From Anaerolineales bacterium (GTDB lineage Bacteria; Chloroflexota; Anaerolineae; Anaerolineales; Villigracilaceae), in NCBI GenBank assembly GCA_019187665.1, contig JABARH010000052.1, positions 1 through 33,430 of the forward strand: a stretch of DNA of 33,430 bases, given 5' to 3'. Positions within the stretch are counted from its first letter, which is position 1. Each line of letters opens with the position of its first letter. The translations under genes were made by a program, and so were the position numbers. Under the pieces are notes generated by a model. It had not been told where the DNA came from and did no database searches. It worked only from the letters and a program-made list of their open reading frames with translations. Shown one piece after another: positions 22,791 through 30,678 of the stretch.

Positions 22791-23819
22791 TTGAATCGCT
22801 GGCGATACCTCCTCGGAAAAATCGGATGGGCGGTCTTCACCATCCTGTTTGTCCTCGTGCTTAACTTCTTCCTCTTCCGCGTCCTGCCTGGCGACGCGGC
22901 GCGGGCGGGGATTCGCGACCCGCGCTTGAAGAAGGAAGCGATCGAGGCCATCCGCGTCCGCTTCGGGCTGGACAAGCCCGTCATCAACTGTTTCGAGTCG
23001 CTCAACCCAGTCAAATTCGGTTCCTGCGGCGTCAACCCCCTCGACACGCAATTCTTCATTTACGTTAAAAATCTCCTGCACGGCGAGATGGGCATCAGTT
23101 TTCACAGCAACCGCCCCGTGGCAGACATTCTGGTTGAGCGCCTGTGGAACACCATCCTGCTGATCGGCGCGGGACAGGTTCTGTCTGTGCTGGTGGGCGT
23201 GATCTTCGGCGTCTTCGCGGCCTGGAAGGCGCGCACAAAAATTGACTACGGCTCGCTCATCATCAGCCTCGTGGCATGGAGCCTGCCCACCTTCTGGCTT
23301 GGAATTATTCTTTTATTCTGGGGCAGCAACAACGGACTTCCCATCGGCGGAATGCAAACGCCAGGGATGAGCTCGCAGCCCTTCTTCGTGCGTGCGGGAG
23401 ACATTCTGAGTCACATGTTCCTGCCCACGTTAACCTACACCATCGTCTACATGGGCGAATACATGCTCATCATGCGCTCCAGTTTGCTGGATGTGTTGTC
23501 TGAAGATTACATCCTCACGGCCAAAGCCAAAGGCCTCAACACCTTCCAAATCTTAAAAGACCACGCGCTCAAGAACGCCATGCTCCCGCTGGTGACGGTC
23601 ATCGCCATCAATCTCGGATTCACCATGGCGGGCGCGGTGCAGATCGAATCGGTCTTCTCGTGGCCTGGGCTGGGCGGCGCCATCTACGAAGCGGTCAACC
23701 GCCGCGACTTCCCCGTTCTGCAGGGCGCGTTCCTGCTGATCGCCATCGGCGTCATCGCGGCCAACCTGCTCGCCGACCTGACCTACTCCTACCTCGACCC
23801 GCGCGTGCAGTCAGAATGA
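22791..23819 (+). CDS. Peptide ABC transporter permease, DppB-type
   Basis: The 342-residue protein has the DppB/OppB layout: N-terminal membrane segment (IGWAVFTILFVLVLNFFLFRVLPGDAAR), the periplasmic region FGLDKPVI...QFFIYVKNLLHGEMGISF, and five more helices. The EAA loop that contacts the ATPase is DYILTAKAKGLNTFQILKDHALKNAMLP. It ends FPVLQGAFLLIAIGVIAANLLADLTYSYLDPRV, as usual. It starts with TTG, preceded by AGGAC. A cysteine pair in NCFESLNPVKFGSCG is unusual. Its stop overlaps the start of the fused dppC-dppD gene by ATGA. Confidence 0.95.
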   Translation: MNRWRYLLGKIGWAVFTILFVLVLNFFLFRVLPGDAARAGIRDPRLKKEAIEAIRVRFGLDKPVINCFESLNPVKFGSCGVNPLDTQFFIYVKNLLHGEMGISFHSNRPVADILVERLWNTILLIGAGQVLSVLVGVIFGVFAAWKARTKIDYGSLIISLVAWSLPTFWLGIILLFWGSNNGLPIGGMQTPGMSSQPFFVRAGDILSHMFLPTLTYTIVYMGEYMLIMRSSLLDVLSEDYILTAKAKGLNTFQILKDHALKNAMLPLVTVIAINLGFTMAGAVQIESVFSWPGLGGAIYEAVNRRDFPVLQGAFLLIAIGVIAANLLADLTYSYLDPRVQSE

Positions 23820-25759
23820 CAACCCCTCCCTCCTCCCCCGCCGCGCGCCTCCTGGACTTTTGGCGCGTCTTCCGCCGCAACCGCATGGGAGTGGCGGGTC
23901 TTATCATGCTGGCCGTCATCGTCTTCGTGGCGGTCTTCGCCGACGCCATCGCGCAATACGAAGTGAGATCCTCCATCGCCGTCACCACCAGCGACATCTA
24001 CCAACCCCCCTCCGCCCAGCACTGGCTCGGCACCGACGACGCGGGCAAAGACGTCTTCTCCAACTTCATCTACGGCGCGCGCGTCTCGCTCATCGTCGGA
24101 TTTTTCGCGGCCTTCATCTCCATCATCATCGGCGGCGTGATCGGCATCGTGGCGGGATTCTTCGGCGGGCGGCTCGAAAACTTCCTCATGCGCTTCACCG
24201 ACATCATGCTCGTCATCCCCGACCTGCCGCTAATGGTCGTGATCGTCGCGCTCAGCAAACCCTCGCTGCTCAACATCATCTTCGTCATCGGCCTGCTCGG
24301 CTGGACGACCACCGCGCGCATCGTCCGCTCGCAGACGCTTGCGGTCAAATCGCGCAAATTTGTTTTACGCGCGCGCGCCATCGGCGCGGGCAAGGCGCAC
24401 ATCATCCGCCATCACATCCTGCCGCTGGTCATGCCGATCCTGGTCGTCAACGCGGTGCTGGTCGTCTCACTCGCCATCCTCAACGAAAGCACGCTCTCCT
24501 TCCTCGGCCTCGGCGACCCGACCGCGCTCTCGTGGGGACAAATGCTCAACTACGCCTTCGGGCGCGGCGCCATGTCCACGGGCGCGTGGTGGGCGCTCTT
24601 TGCCCCTGGCTTCGGCATCGTCTGGGTGGTGCTGGGACTCACACTTTTCGGTCATGGGCTCGAACAAGTTTTGAACCCGCGCCTCGAAACGCATCATTTG
24701 ATGAACCCCCGCTCCACCGTCAAGAACGAGGCGACAGGCCAGCCGCTTCGCCACGCGACGGGAGAGCGGGCGGCCCTCGACAAACCGATTCTCCTGCAAG
24801 CCGATTCGCTCTCCATCTCCTACATCAACGAGGGTAAGCCGCGCGCGCGCGCGGTGGAAAACGTCTCGTTCACGTTGCGCGAAGGAGAATTGATGGGGCT
24901 GGTCGGCGAATCGGGCTGCGGTAAGACCACGCTCATGCTCGGGCTTTTAAGGCTGCTGCCCGCCGCAGGACAGATCGTGAACGGCGAAGTCTGGTTCGGC
25001 GACACGGAATTGACCGCGCTCAGCGACGAAGAAATGGAAGCCGTGCGCTGGAAAGGCATCTCGATCATTTTCCAGGGCGCGATGAACGCGCTCAACCCTG
25101 TCCGCACGGTGGGCGACCAGATCGCGGAGGCCATCGCCAAACACGATACAACCATGAAGGGCGACGCGCTCGACGCGCGCGTTTCTGAAATGCTCGAACT
25201 CGTTGGCATTTCGCCCGAACATAAAAAACATTTTCCGCATCAATATTCGGGCGGGATGAGACAGCGCGCGATGATCGCCATGGCGCTGGCCTGCAACCCG
25301 AAAGTCGTCGTGGCCGACGAACCGACCACCGCCCTCGACGTGATGATCCAGGCGCAGGTGCTGGAACTGCTCGACTCACTTCGCAAGCGACTGGGACTCT
25401 CGATCATTTTTGTCACGCACGACCTGGGCGTGGTGGCAGAAATGTGCGACTCCGTGCTCGTCATGTACGGCGGCGTGCTGGCCGAATACGCCGACGTGGA
25501 TACGATCTATAACAACCCGCGTCACCCATACACACAGGAACTGCTCAAAGCCTTCCCCGATTTAACGCATCCCGACAAGCGGCTGACTTCGATCCCTGGC
25601 TACCCTCCCAAACTGGACGAGCTGCCCGCAGGCTGCCGCTTCGCGCCGCGCTGTCCGCTCGTGTTTGAGCGCTGCCGCGTGGAAGAACCCAAAGTCATTT
25701 CCATCGGCGAAAGGCACATGGCGAGTTGTCATCTGCTGGAAAGGATGAAACCCGAATGA
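23816..25759 (+). CDS. Fused peptide ABC transporter permease-ATPase (DppC-DppD)
   Basis: One 647-residue chain combines two normally separate subunits. Residues 1-294 are a DppC permease (HWLGTDDAGKDVFSNFIYGARVSL at 69-92, EAA loop ARAIGAGKAHIIRHHILP at 186-203). A linker (about 295-325) leads to an ABC ATPase: Walker A GESGCGKT (364-371), signature YSGGM (477-481), Walker B VVVADE (497-502), H-loop VTHDLG. The oligopeptide C-terminal motif (PRHPYTQELLKAFP, CRFAPRCP) follows. There is no frameshift; the frame is continuous, with no ribosome site at the junction. Such fusions are known in some bacteria. It overlaps dppB by ATGA. Confidence 0.94.
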   Translation: MTTPPSSPAARLLDFWRVFRRNRMGVAGLIMLAVIVFVAVFADAIAQYEVRSSIAVTTSDIYQPPSAQHWLGTDDAGKDVFSNFIYGARVSLIVGFFAAFISIIIGGVIGIVAGFFGGRLENFLMRFTDIMLVIPDLPLMVVIVALSKPSLLNIIFVIGLLGWTTTARIVRSQTLAVKSRKFVLRARAIGAGKAHIIRHHILPLVMPILVVNAVLVVSLAILNESTLSFLGLGDPTALSWGQMLNYAFGRGAMSTGAWWALFAPGFGIVWVVLGLTLFGHGLEQVLNPRLETHHLMNPRSTVKNEATGQPLRHATGERAALDKPILLQADSLSISYINEGKPRARAVENVSFTLREGELMGLVGESGCGKTTLMLGLLRLLPAAGQIVNGEVWFGDTELTALSDEEMEAVRWKGISIIFQGAMNALNPVRTVGDQIAEAIAKHDTTMKGDALDARVSEMLELVGISPEHKKHFPHQYSGGMRQRAMIAMALACNPKVVVADEPTTALDVMIQAQVLELLDSLRKRLGLSIIFVTHDLGVVAEMCDSVLVMYGGVLAEYADVDTIYNNPRHPYTQELLKAFPDLTHPDKRLTSIPGYPPKLDELPAGCRFAPRCPLVFERCRVEEPKVISIGERHMASCHLLERMKPE

Positions 25760-25773
25760 TAAAGGATGAAGCC

Positions 25774-25816
25774 CAGTACCGCAAAGTTTATTTTACGCGG
25801 CGCAACATGAATGCTG
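25774..25816. repeat. Interspersed palindromic element, short inverted copy
   Basis: Read on the minus strand it begins cagcattcatgttgcgc and ends ctttgcggtactg, matching the elements at 16672 and 27811 but lacking the first CACCGCAA. It lies in the 104-bp gap before the second ATPase gene. Confidence 0.6.
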
Positions 25817-25819
25817 TGA

Positions 25820-25851
25820 TACGTGTGTACGTGTTTACCTGTTTACATTTC
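25820..25851. repeat. Degenerate octamer array, four units
   Basis: The units tacgtgtg, tacgtgtt, tacctgtt and tacatttc are decayed copies of the octamer seen at 14415 and 20664. It ends 12 nt before the ATG of the ATPase gene, and no Shine-Dalgarno is visible there. Confidence 0.6.
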
Positions 25852-25863
25852 ATCTCATAACCC

Positions 25864-26847
25864 ATGACTCCAGATTACTTCCTCGAAGTCCAATCTCTTA
25901 AGAAATATTTCCTGGCGGGCAAGCCGAGCCTCTTTGCTCGCAGCCGCGAACAGGTCCACGCGGTGGACGGTGTAGACCTGCAGCTGCGCAAGGGTGAAGT
26001 GGTCGCGCTGGTCGGCGAGAGCGGATGCGGCAAGTCCACGCTGGCATTGACCCTGATGGGACTCGAAGAGCCAACCGACGGAAAGATCATCTTCGAATCG
26101 AAAGAGATCACCCACGCCAGCGAACACGACCGCAAACTCCTGCGCCAGCGAATCCAGATGGTCTTCCAGGACCCGTACGAATCTTTAAACCCCACACAGA
26201 CCATCGGCGAAATCGTCGGCGAACCGCTGGACGTACATGGGCTCGTCCACACCAAGGCCGAACGCGAATCCAAAGTGGCAAAAGCGCTCGAAGACGCGGG
26301 ACTCAAACCCGCCGCGTCGTACATGTATCGCTTCCCCCATCAACTTTCAGGCGGACAGCGCCAGCGCGTGGTCATCGCGGGCGCGCTCGTGCTGGAACCA
26401 CACCTGCTGGTCGCGGATGAACCCGTCTCGATGCTGGACGTGTCCATCCGCGCCGAGATCCTCAACCTGCTGGCCGACCTGCGCGCGACACGGCAGATCT
26501 CCATCGTCCTCATTACTCACGATCTCGGCACAGTCGGCTACTTCGCGGACAGGATCGCGGTGATGTATCTCGGCCGCATCGTAGAGATCGGTAAAACGAC
26601 GGACGTGCTGGCAAATCCGCGACACCCGTACACGAAAGCCCTGCTCTCGGTCGTGCCTGTCCCCAATCCGCGCCTGCGACGCGAGCGCGTTATTTTACAG
26701 GGCGAGACGCCCAACCCGATCCACCTGCCCAGCGGCTGCCGCTTCCATCCGCGCTGTCCGATCGCGATAGAAAGATGCCGAATCGAAGACCCGCCATATG
26801 TGGACGTGGAAGAGAGTCACCAGGCCGCGTGCTGGCTGGCAAAATAA
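25864..26847 (+). CDS. Peptide ABC transporter ATPase, DppF-type
   Basis: The 327-residue protein is the second ATPase of the transporter. It begins [20 protein letters not shown], then [20 protein letters not shown] leads into Walker A GESGCGKS (51-58). The Q-loop is [11 protein letters not shown], the signature [15 protein letters not shown], Walker B LLVADEP and H-loop [10 protein letters not shown]. The C-terminal oligopeptide/dipeptide motif is [14 protein letters not shown] and CRFHPRCP. It pairs with the ATPase half of the fused gene. It is 104 nt downstream, separated by repeats, so expression may differ from the rest of the operon. Confidence 0.95.
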   Translation: MTPDYFLEVQSLKKYFLAGKPSLFARSREQVHAVDGVDLQLRKGEVVALVGESGCGKSTLALTLMGLEEPTDGKIIFESKEITHASEHDRKLLRQRIQMVFQDPYESLNPTQTIGEIVGEPLDVHGLVHTKAERESKVAKALEDAGLKPAASYMYRFPHQLSGGQRQRVVIAGALVLEPHLLVADEPVSMLDVSIRAEILNLLADLRATRQISIVLITHDLGTVGYFADRIAVMYLGRIVEIGKTTDVLANPRHPYTKALLSVVPVPNPRLRRERVILQGETPNPIHLPSGCRFHPRCPIAIERCRIEDPPYVDVEESHQAACWLAK

Positions 26848-26886
26848 AAGCCGAAAGAATCGGGGGACTGCCCTCGTCTGGTCGGC

Positions 26887-27804
26887 ATGAACGCTTCACC
26901 CAACCCAACTAAAACCGAATTCTCCATCCATCCGCAAACCCGGCTGGGGCATGTTTCATTAACCGCGGCCAGCCTCGAGAACGAGATTGCCTTCTACCAG
27001 CAGGCGCTCGGATTTCAGGTCCACTGGCGCGAGGGAAAGCGCGCGGGGCTGGGATCCGGCGGCGCGGATTTGCTCCGCCTGGTCGAAGAGTCCAATGTCA
27101 AGAAATACAACCGCGTGACGGGACTGTATCACGTCGCCTATCTTTTCCCGGATCAACGCGAACTGGCTAAAGCCGTGGCGCGCCTGATCGTGTTGAAGTA
27201 TCCGAACTCCCCCACCGACCACATTATGACCAAGACCACCTATCTCGATGACCTCGAGAGCAACGGCATCGAACTCTATGCCGAGTCGCCTGAAGATGGG
27301 ACGTGGACAATGAAAGACGGCGCGTACATCACGACCCGCAGAGATGGGTCTCTCAGTGATGGGCGCGAGCCGTTGGACCTGGACGCGTTGTTCGCTCACT
27401 TGAATGAAGACGATAAGTTGGATATCTCTGCCCCGCCGGAGACGCGCGTGGGACACGTCCACCTGCACGTGCGCGATATTGACGAAGCGCTGGATTTCTA
27501 TCACGGCGTGCTCGGCTTCGACGTGATGGGCAACGTGAGGAATTTTCAAATGGCGTTCGTCTCCGCGGGCGGATATCATCACCACATCGGTCTCAACACC
27601 TGGCAGGGACGCGGCGCGCCTCCGCCTCCGCCCGATGCGGTGGGACTGCGTCACTTCACGGTGGAACTCCCCGACCGGAAAGCGATGGATGAGATCATCG
27701 CCCGGGTCGACGCAGCCGGACTCGCGTCCAACATGATCGAGGACGGACTGCTCGTTCACGACCCATCACAGAATGGGATCGTCCTCACCGTCAAAGGCAA
27801 ATAG
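26887..27804 (+). CDS. Two-domain VOC dioxygenase, catechol-2,3-dioxygenase-like (CatE type)
   Basis: The 305-residue protein has two VOC modules. The first starts TRLGHVSLTAASLENEIAFYQQALGF and contains DHIMTKTTYLDDLESNGIELYAE. The second starts TRVGHVHLHVRDIDEALDFYHGVLGF and carries GGYHHHIGLNTW and the closing Glu-rich strand (VELPDRKAMDEI...). This order fits the CatE-type extradiol ring-cleavage family, which uses Fe(II) and two His plus one Glu. The substrate is unknown. There is no good Shine-Dalgarno. It follows the transporter by 39 nt on the same strand and precedes the selenoprotein candidate. Confidence 0.85.
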   Translation: MNASPNPTKTEFSIHPQTRLGHVSLTAASLENEIAFYQQALGFQVHWREGKRAGLGSGGADLLRLVEESNVKKYNRVTGLYHVAYLFPDQRELAKAVARLIVLKYPNSPTDHIMTKTTYLDDLESNGIELYAESPEDGTWTMKDGAYITTRRDGSLSDGREPLDLDALFAHLNEDDKLDISAPPETRVGHVHLHVRDIDEALDFYHGVLGFDVMGNVRNFQMAFVSAGGYHHHIGLNTWQGRGAPPPPPDAVGLRHFTVELPDRKAMDEIIARVDAAGLASNMIEDGLLVHDPSQNGIVLTVKGK

Positions 27805-27810
27805 CAGGGT

Positions 27811-27925
27811 CAGTACCGCAACATTCATGTTGCATTGCGAGCGCAAGCGAGCGCAAGCGAGCGCAAGCGAGCGCAAGCGAGCGCAAGCGAGCGCAAGCGA
27901 GCGCAAGATAAATCTTGCGGCACTG
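27811..27925. repeat. Expanded interspersed palindromic element with 10-base tandem core
   Basis: The element has ends CAGTACCGCAA and TTGCGGCACTG and an internal ACATTCATGT palindrome. Its core is a 10-base unit (gcgcaagcga) repeated six times (27841-27900) plus a partial copy. The relatives at 16672 and 25774 have just one core, so the unit has been amplified here. It lies between the dioxygenase and the selenoprotein candidate. Confidence 0.85.
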
Positions 27926-27950
27926 AAAAACCATTTAAGAGCAAACAAAC

Positions 27951-28562
27951 ATGGATTTCAAACTAACCATCTACTCCGACTACATCTGACCGTGGTGCTA
28001 TGTCGGCCAGGGTGTGGTCGAGCGGTTGAAAGAAGAATATAACGCGGACGTGGAATGGCGTCCGTTCTATTTACGCCCCGACACGCCGCCTGAAGGCGCG
28101 CCTTTGCCCGAATACATTTTGCGGGCGCGCGCCAACGGGTCGGATGAACGCTTGAAGCAGATCGCGGGGTCATACGGAATGGAGTTTGTCTCTACGCAGC
28201 GGATGTATAACACCCGCCTCGCGCATGAAGCGACAGAGTTCGCACGCGAACAGGGCAAGGGCAATGAATTTCATCGAATCGTTTTTCGCAAGGTGTATGC
28301 CGAGGACGGCGATCCCAGCGCCTGGGAGGTGCTGCGCGCCTGCGCCGAAGAAGCGGGACTCGACGCGGACGCGATGCAGCGCGAAGTGGAATCGGGAAAG
28401 TTTACCGAGTTGGTCGCGGCGCAAGTCCAGGACGCGTATCAGATCGGTGTGCAGGGCGTGCCGACATATGTGATCAACGACCGCTACGCAGTGGTCGGCG
28501 CGCAGCCGTATGAGGCGTTCACGCGGATGATCCAGCGCTTGAAGTCGGACGGTTCGTTGTGA
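27951..28562 (+). CDS. DsbA/FrnE-like thiol oxidoreductase, candidate selenoprotein (in-frame TGA at active site)
   Basis: The 203-residue frame runs from the ATG at 27951 through one in-frame TGA (27987-27989) to the stop at 28562. It matches the FrnE/DsbA family: YSDYI-[TGA]-PWCYVG, then VEWRPFYLRPDTPPEG, FEFAREQGK-like helix region, and GVQGVPTYVIN with the cis-Pro at residue 171. The TGA replaces the first Cys of the CPWC active site, at residue 13, with Cys16 kept. Upstream of the TGA the frame starts normally (MDFKLTIYSDYI). A hairpin follows at 28003-28021. Without recoding, the ORF from 28014 would lack the active site. Sec insertion is inferred; a single-base change of TGC/TGT to TGA or an error is the alternative. 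Confidence 0.72.
28003..28021 (+). promoter_or_regulatory. Candidate bacterial SECIS stem-loop
   Basis: TCGGCCA pairs with TGGTCGA (7 bp, one G-U) around the loop GGGTG. The loop starts 20 nt after the TGA at 27987-27989, within the range for bacterial SECIS elements, and has G in its first two positions and a GGU as in the E. coli fdhF loop. Confidence 0.55.
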
Positions 28563-28623
28563 TTTTTCGCGTGAGCAAAAAAAACAAAACCGTCTCTTTT
28601 TGGAATTCCATCAAATGCCGCGT

Positions 28624-28690
28624 AGGACATGTGCTCCAAGACGCTCAACGGTCCATTGCGTTGGAGAATGCCGATACGCGTATAAGTCCT
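28624..28690. other. Structured intergenic segment of unknown role
   Basis: Nested complementary stretches occur: AGGAC/GTCCT outside, CTCCA/TGGAG, and ACGC/GCGT with a bulge of two bases around a 13-base loop. It lies in the 176-bp gap (28563-28738) after the selenoprotein candidate and before the convergent glycosyltransferase gene. It may be part of a terminator or a remnant element; no gene is seen. Confidence 0.35.
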
Positions 28691-28738
28691 GTCTTTTGCA
28701 ACCCCGTCATTCTCGGCCCGCCGCGCTCACAATAACAA

Positions 28739-30190
28739 TTACGCGTTGATGACCTTCAAGACGAACTCTGCCGTGCGTTTGCCTGACGTTCCGTCGGTGA
28801 AGGTGATTTCATCTTCAACAAATTTTCTTCGTTCAGAAGAATCCACCGATTTATCTTTGAGATATAAATCCAACGCATCTTTCAATTCATTTTCGTTACT
28901 GGCTACACGCCCCGCTTTTGCATCACGGAATCGTTTGTGCGTGGGCCAGTCGCCGATCTCTTTCAACGAGAGTGAAAATTTATTTTTCTTGTTCCATCCG
29001 CCAGGGACATCAATCGTCGCGGCGATCATCGGCGTATCGTGGACAGCGGTTTCGACCAACATCGTCGAATAGACCGTCACCACCACATCTGAATACGCCA
29101 TCATGGACGATTTCTCGTCCATGTCTTCGCCGCCGTAGTAGCCGAGCGATCCGCCCAACGCGACGGGTTGAACAACATGCACGTGCGGATATTTTTTTTC
29201 TAGTTCAAATACTCTTGCGCGTTCTTCGGCAAAGATCTTCGGCTTATCTTGAAAGTGACTCGGATGTAGTCGAATCAACAACTGGGAAGGTTCTGCCAAT
29301 GAATCAGATGAGACCAACTTCGCCAACGCTTCGATGTTCGGGTAGTTCGGCGCAAAGTGGACGAAACTGCTGGCGTACGAGATCAACTTGCGGTTGGGGT
29401 CGAGTTTGTGCAACTTGAAATATTCATCGCGCGGCATGAGCCATTGCTTGCGGAAATATCCGTCATACGAGGGGATGCCGCCGATGTTTACGTTATCGGG
29501 ATTCCAATCCGAGCCGTAGACCAGTTCATCTTTTTGCAATTGCGACCAACACGTTGCATATTGCACGTCCGCGCCAGAGACGTTGTACGACGAAGAATTG
29601 TCCCAACCGACAATGACGGTCATGTTTGGGATGCCGCGCTTGGCAGACTCGCGCAGGAGGTAACGATCCATGCGCCAGCCAGGAGTCGAAGCGATAACTA
29701 AATCGGGTTTGTATTTGTCGAATAAGTCAGAATAAATATTTGTTGTGAAGCGATTTTGAATCTTCACAAGGAGTTTTCTTGCCCATGAAAAATTTCGCAA
29801 TAACAAAATCATCAGCGCGGAGGGAATCCAAATCCCCAGACGAAACTTCCAACCGTTCTCTGCCCAGACTTCCCAGATGTGGCTGTCCATGGCTTCGGTG
29901 TTGATGCGGCGCGAACCGCCGACGCGGCGCAGGTAGGCGAGCAGCCATTGGAGGCGAGGTTGGTATGTAGCGGCAAACTGATTCGCCTCTTTGAGTCGCA
30001 GACCTTCAAAGATAAGTTGCGAGTTACGAGTTACAAGTTGCGAGAATCGTTTTTCGATTTGCGTTTTTGTATCATCATCGGTGAGGAGGATGACTTCGAC
30101 GCCCGCATCGAGCAAGGTTGGGATAACGTCGCTTTGCAGGAAGTAGATGATCGCCATGCCGTGGTCGGCGCTGATAAAAATTCGTTTCAT
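28739..30190 (-). CDS. Glycosyltransferase-like (GT-B) surface-polysaccharide protein
   Basis: The 483-residue protein looks like a two-domain GT-B enzyme. The N-terminal half starts RIFISADHGMAIIYFLQSDVIPTLLDAG and VEVILLTDDDTKTQ. A hinge VIASTPGWRMDRYLLRESAKRGIPNMTVIVGWDNSS and a C-terminal half with LLIRLHPSHF, VVQPVALGG and SDVVVTVYSTMLVETAVHDTPMI resemble CDP-glycerol transferase or UDP-GlcNAc epimerase-like proteins. The sugar is not known. The start at 30190 is supported by AAAGG; a reading to 30286 includes a repeat. A heptamer array of four units is embedded in the coding frame (30014-30041). Confidence 0.75.
   Translation of the reverse strand: MKRIFISADHGMAIIYFLQSDVIPTLLDAGVEVILLTDDDTKTQIEKRFSQLVTRNSQLIFEGLRLKEANQFAATYQPRLQWLLAYLRRVGGSRRINTEAMDSHIWEVWAENGWKFRLGIWIPSALMILLLRNFSWARKLLVKIQNRFTTNIYSDLFDKYKPDLVIASTPGWRMDRYLLRESAKRGIPNMTVIVGWDNSSSYNVSGADVQYATCWSQLQKDELVYGSDWNPDNVNIGGIPSYDGYFRKQWLMPRDEYFKLHKLDPNRKLISYASSFVHFAPNYPNIEALAKLVSSDSLAEPSQLLIRLHPSHFQDKPKIFAEERARVFELEKKYPHVHVVQPVALGGSLGYYGGEDMDEKSSMMAYSDVVVTVYSTMLVETAVHDTPMIAATIDVPGGWNKKNKFSLSLKEIGDWPTHKRFRDAKAGRVASNENELKDALDLYLKDKSVDSSERRKFVEDEITFTDGTSGKRTAEFVLKVINA
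30014..30041. repeat. Four-unit heptamer array inside a coding region
   Basis: The units aagttgc, gagttac, gagttac, aagttgc lie within the glycosyltransferase frame and encode about SQLVTRNSQL. The GAGTTAC unit is identical to that at 2063-2104, so an intergenic-type repeat has been taken into a protein without breaking the frame. Confidence 0.85.
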
Positions 30191-30201
30191 AAAACCTTTT
30201 G

Positions 30202-30264
30202 AACCGCGAAGCACGCAAAGTGCGCCAAGTTTTTTTCTTTGCGATCTTAGCGCTCTTTGCGGTT
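30202..30264. repeat. GCAAAG-rich dispersed element with AACCGC/GCGGTT ends
   Basis: The segment carries repeated gcaaag/ctttgc words (cacgcaaagtgc, tttctttgcg, cgctctttgcgg) bounded by AACCGC and GCGGTT. It occupies the 80-bp gap between the GT-B gene and the GT2 fragment. Confidence 0.65.
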
Positions 30265-30270
30265 GCAAAC

Positions 30271-30532
30271 TTATGAATAATACCAACCAAAAATCTTGTT
30301 ATACATCGCCAGCAAAATCTTCTTGACGAAGCCCAACTCCAGCACGCGCTTCCCCAACCCCACCCTCTGCCTTCTATTTTCCTTCCCCAACTCCCCTCTC
30401 AAATATCCCAGCGTATTGAACATATTCATCGCCAGCGGATCGCTCACCATCAGCCGCAACAAGCCCGCGTCGTTCATGCGCTTGTCCAACTGGCAGACTT
30501 GTCCCATCGGCTTGTCCATGTCAAAGGGCAGG
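30271..30532 (-). pseudogene. 3' fragment of the glycosyltransferase family 2 gene, duplicated
   Basis: About 262 bases code for a copy of the last ~86 residues of the GT2 protein at 31311-32291 (DKPMGQVCQLDKRMNDAGLL, MNMFNTLGYLRGELG, LLAMYNKIFGWYYS). Differences are scattered single changes plus a changed linker, and the match stops near 30532. The catalytic region is absent, so it is a remnant. Confidence 0.85.
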
Positions 30533-30581
30533 GAAAAGTTGGCTTGAATTCATTTTTACAAGTGAGTATAATACAAGCATA

Positions 30582-30672
30582 AAAGTCGAAAGACTTTCCT
30601 GCCTCGCGAAAAGTCGCCTACTGTGGCGGCCTGCCCCCATCTATAAGTGATGGATCGGGATAGCGAGGCAGG
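30582..30672. repeat. Inverted-repeat segment beside the GT2 fragment
   Basis: A 6-bp stem with GAAA loop (aaagtc-gaaa-gacttt, 30582-30597) is followed by CCTGCCTCGC (30598-30607) and its inverted copy GCGAGGCAGG (30663-30672), 55 bases apart. No gene is visible in 30533-30678. It may be an insertion-element remnant or a terminator region. Confidence 0.5.
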
Positions 30673-30678
30673 TTGGCT

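Noticed and set aside
27987..27989. Reassigned TGA codon (code 4/25) or plain pseudogene
   Set aside because: Several genes in the window end in TGA, so the code is standard. The rest of the gene is intact with conserved motifs, so Sec is preferred, although a point mutation cannot be excluded.
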